Below the pieces are notes generated by a model, which did no database searches, was not told the DNA's origin, and saw only the letters and a list, made by a program, of their open reading frames with translations. From the NCBI GenBank assembly GCA_963930655.1, contig OZ005610.1, forward strand, positions 26,560,501 through 26,624,500: a DNA stretch of 64,000 nucleotides. The letters run 5' to 3'. Each line of letters opens with the position of its first letter. Positions within the stretch are counted from its first letter, which is position 1. The position numbers and the translations under genes were made by a program. The DNA is from Myrica gale (Eukaryota; Streptophyta; Magnoliopsida; Fagales; Myricaceae). Below, piece after piece: positions 62,602-64,000 of the stretch.

Positions 62602-63697
62602 ATGAGACGGGTTGAAGGAGGAAAAATAAATGAGGAGCTAAAACCATATACCTATTTTGGGGTTTGCGCCGTTGGAGGAATGCTTAGCGCCGGCACTACC
62701 CATCTCGCCATCACCCCCTTCGATGTCTTGAAAGTCAACATGCAGGTATATATTATCTCTCTCCCTCTCTTTCTTTTCCATATGGTTTCTTCCATGACTA
62801 CCTCTACGAAAGTTTTCTCTTTGAGATATGCGTGCGTTTGTGCTCTTTCAAATTCCATCGGTTTCTGGCGGCGAGTTATTTTTTGATGCTTTAATATTAT
62901 GGGTTGTTATGATTAAACCTCTACAAATATTATATATACAAGCATCAGTGTAGGCTGCGCATACTAATCAATTTAATTGATATTTCTTATTAATCAATTT
63001 CATGGATGTTTTTACTGAACCCCATAGTTCTGGTGAACTGTATCACTTCTTGTGTGCTCTGACCGGTGTCATATAACCATGTAGGACTTGGGAAAATTCC
63101 TATTGTTTAAAACTGAGATGTCCTTTGAGTTATTCTGATTTACTAGCACTAGGAAATACTATTTTTACGTTCTTGGAGGCTTAATGGGTGAAGTAATATT
63201 TGTAGGTGCATCCAGTCAAGTACAACAGCATTTATTCGTGCTTCACTACCCTGTTGAGGGAACAAGGCCCTTCTGCCTTTTGGAGAGGTTGGGCTGGCAA
63301 GTTCTTTGGATATGGTGCTCAAGGAGGTTGTAGATTTGGTCTATACGAATACTTTAAGAGCCTCTACTCCCGTATATTGGTAGACCAGAACAGAAGTGTC
63401 ATTTTCTTTGTTAGCAGTGCATCTGCTGAAGTATTTGCCAATATAGTTCTCTGCCCATTTGAAGCCATTAAAGTCCGGGTTCAAGCGCAGCCCCATTTTG
63501 GCAAGGGCTTGGTTGATGGCTTTCCAAAGCTGCTTGCATCAGAAGGCCTACCTGGGTAACTATTCCAAAACGTGTATTTTCATTTTGTACTTACTCTCCC
63601 ACCATGTTTGTACTTTATTGATGGATATTCCTGCTTTTACTCGTTTGTTGCAGATTTTACAGGGGCTTTGTGCCACTTTTGGGGCGAAACCTTCCAT
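62602..63697 (+). CDS. MPT: Mitochondrial phosphate carrier, 3' part outside window
   Basis: This is a member of the mitochondrial carrier family (SLC25) importing inorganic phosphate for ATP synthesis at the inner membrane. Three exons are visible and in phase: 62602-62745, 63206-63555, 63654-63697. The first starts MRRVEGGKINEELKPYTYFGVCAVGG, without the long N-terminal extension of MPT2/MPT3-type proteins, which suggests the MPT1/PHT3;3 type. Carrier signatures are PFDVLKVNMQ (repeat 1) and PFEAIKVRVQ (repeat 2). GWAGKFFGYGAQGGCRFGLYEYFK is diagnostic for the phosphate carrier. The third exon ends FVPLLGRNLP with a phase-1 donor; the third repeat must lie beyond 64000. No break is seen. 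Confidence 0.93.
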
Positions 63698-64000
63698 GTA
63701 ATTCCATGATTTCCTAAAGCTTTGCTTTCCTGATTTGGTGAATGTCTTACAAATGTGAATGAATCACGTGTTGATTGAAACTGCTATATCGTCCTGCTAG
63801 GTGTAGGTTTTGAGTTGTTACTTGCAAATCTGCATTGCATTTTAGTTGGGCCTTGGCCACGACAGAGCTCAATGGAGTAAAATAGGTAAAGTCTGTATGC
63901 GCTGTTAGAGATTCAACTGAATGGTGCTTAACACTAAGTAATAATAACGTGTACTAAAGTCACACAGATATAAACATCATCAAATATTAGCTTCAAAGTA
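63698..64000 (+). other. Intron of the phosphate carrier gene at the window edge
   Basis: Sequence after the GTAATT donor contains no recognisable next exon, so the intron runs at least to the right edge. Confidence 0.6.

Overview
This window is nuclear DNA of a flowering plant, almost certainly a eudicot and plausibly a woody one. The evidence is spliced genes with GT-AG introns, plant-specific families (PIN-LIKES, MLO, ATL), AT-rich spacers, and plant-type LINE, Ty1/copia and hAT-like elements. I cannot name the species from sequence alone. Exon boundaries were assigned by hand from splice signals, reading-frame phase and remembered family sequence; each model was checked for continuous phase.

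Layout. (1) 398-7019, minus: an IRE1-type unfolded-protein-response kinase/RNase; its last exon lies left of the window. Its introns carry a MULE-like foldback element with another MITE nested in it. (2) 7666-10126, minus: a 5'-truncated LINE with inactivating mutations, itself interrupted by a 438-bp hAT-like MITE with a perfect 8-bp target duplication. (3) 11221-20262, plus: a complete 24-exon RRP44/DIS3 exosome exonuclease gene (934 aa). (4) 21020-24125, minus: a complete 10-exon PIN-LIKES (PILS) auxin carrier gene (420 aa), tail to tail with RRP44. (5) 24.1-29.8 kb: spacer with a striking miRNA-like hairpin near 25.45 kb. (6) 29830-32120, minus: a 5-exon gene for a small, probably plastid-targeted membrane protein (173 aa). 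(7) 32.1-39.1 kb: repeat-rich spacer with a 2.2-kb hAT-like element. (8) 39125-50003, plus: an orphan pseudo-exon of an HGSNAT-like acetyltransferase, a duplicated MLO first exon, then a complete 15-exon MLO gene (572 aa). (9) 50435-51063: a third hAT-like MITE. (10) 52668-53174, plus: an intronless ATL RING-H2 ubiquitin ligase. (11) 56.0-61.7 kb: a cluster of insertions: a 923-bp GC-rich element with a 17-bp target duplication, a ribosomal protein L27a fragment fused to a decayed copia element, and one copia LTR. (12) 62602 to the right edge, plus: the first three exons of a mitochondrial phosphate carrier gene.

The genes are ordinary housekeeping, stress, hormone and defence-related plant genes and do not form a pathway or operon. 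The main novelty lies in the structure between and inside them: the tandem MLO first exons, three hAT-like elements that share end structure but have different CCGG-rich interiors, the candidate miRNA precursor, and the chimeric retroelement junction. I found no CRISPR array, rRNA or tRNA gene that I could support.
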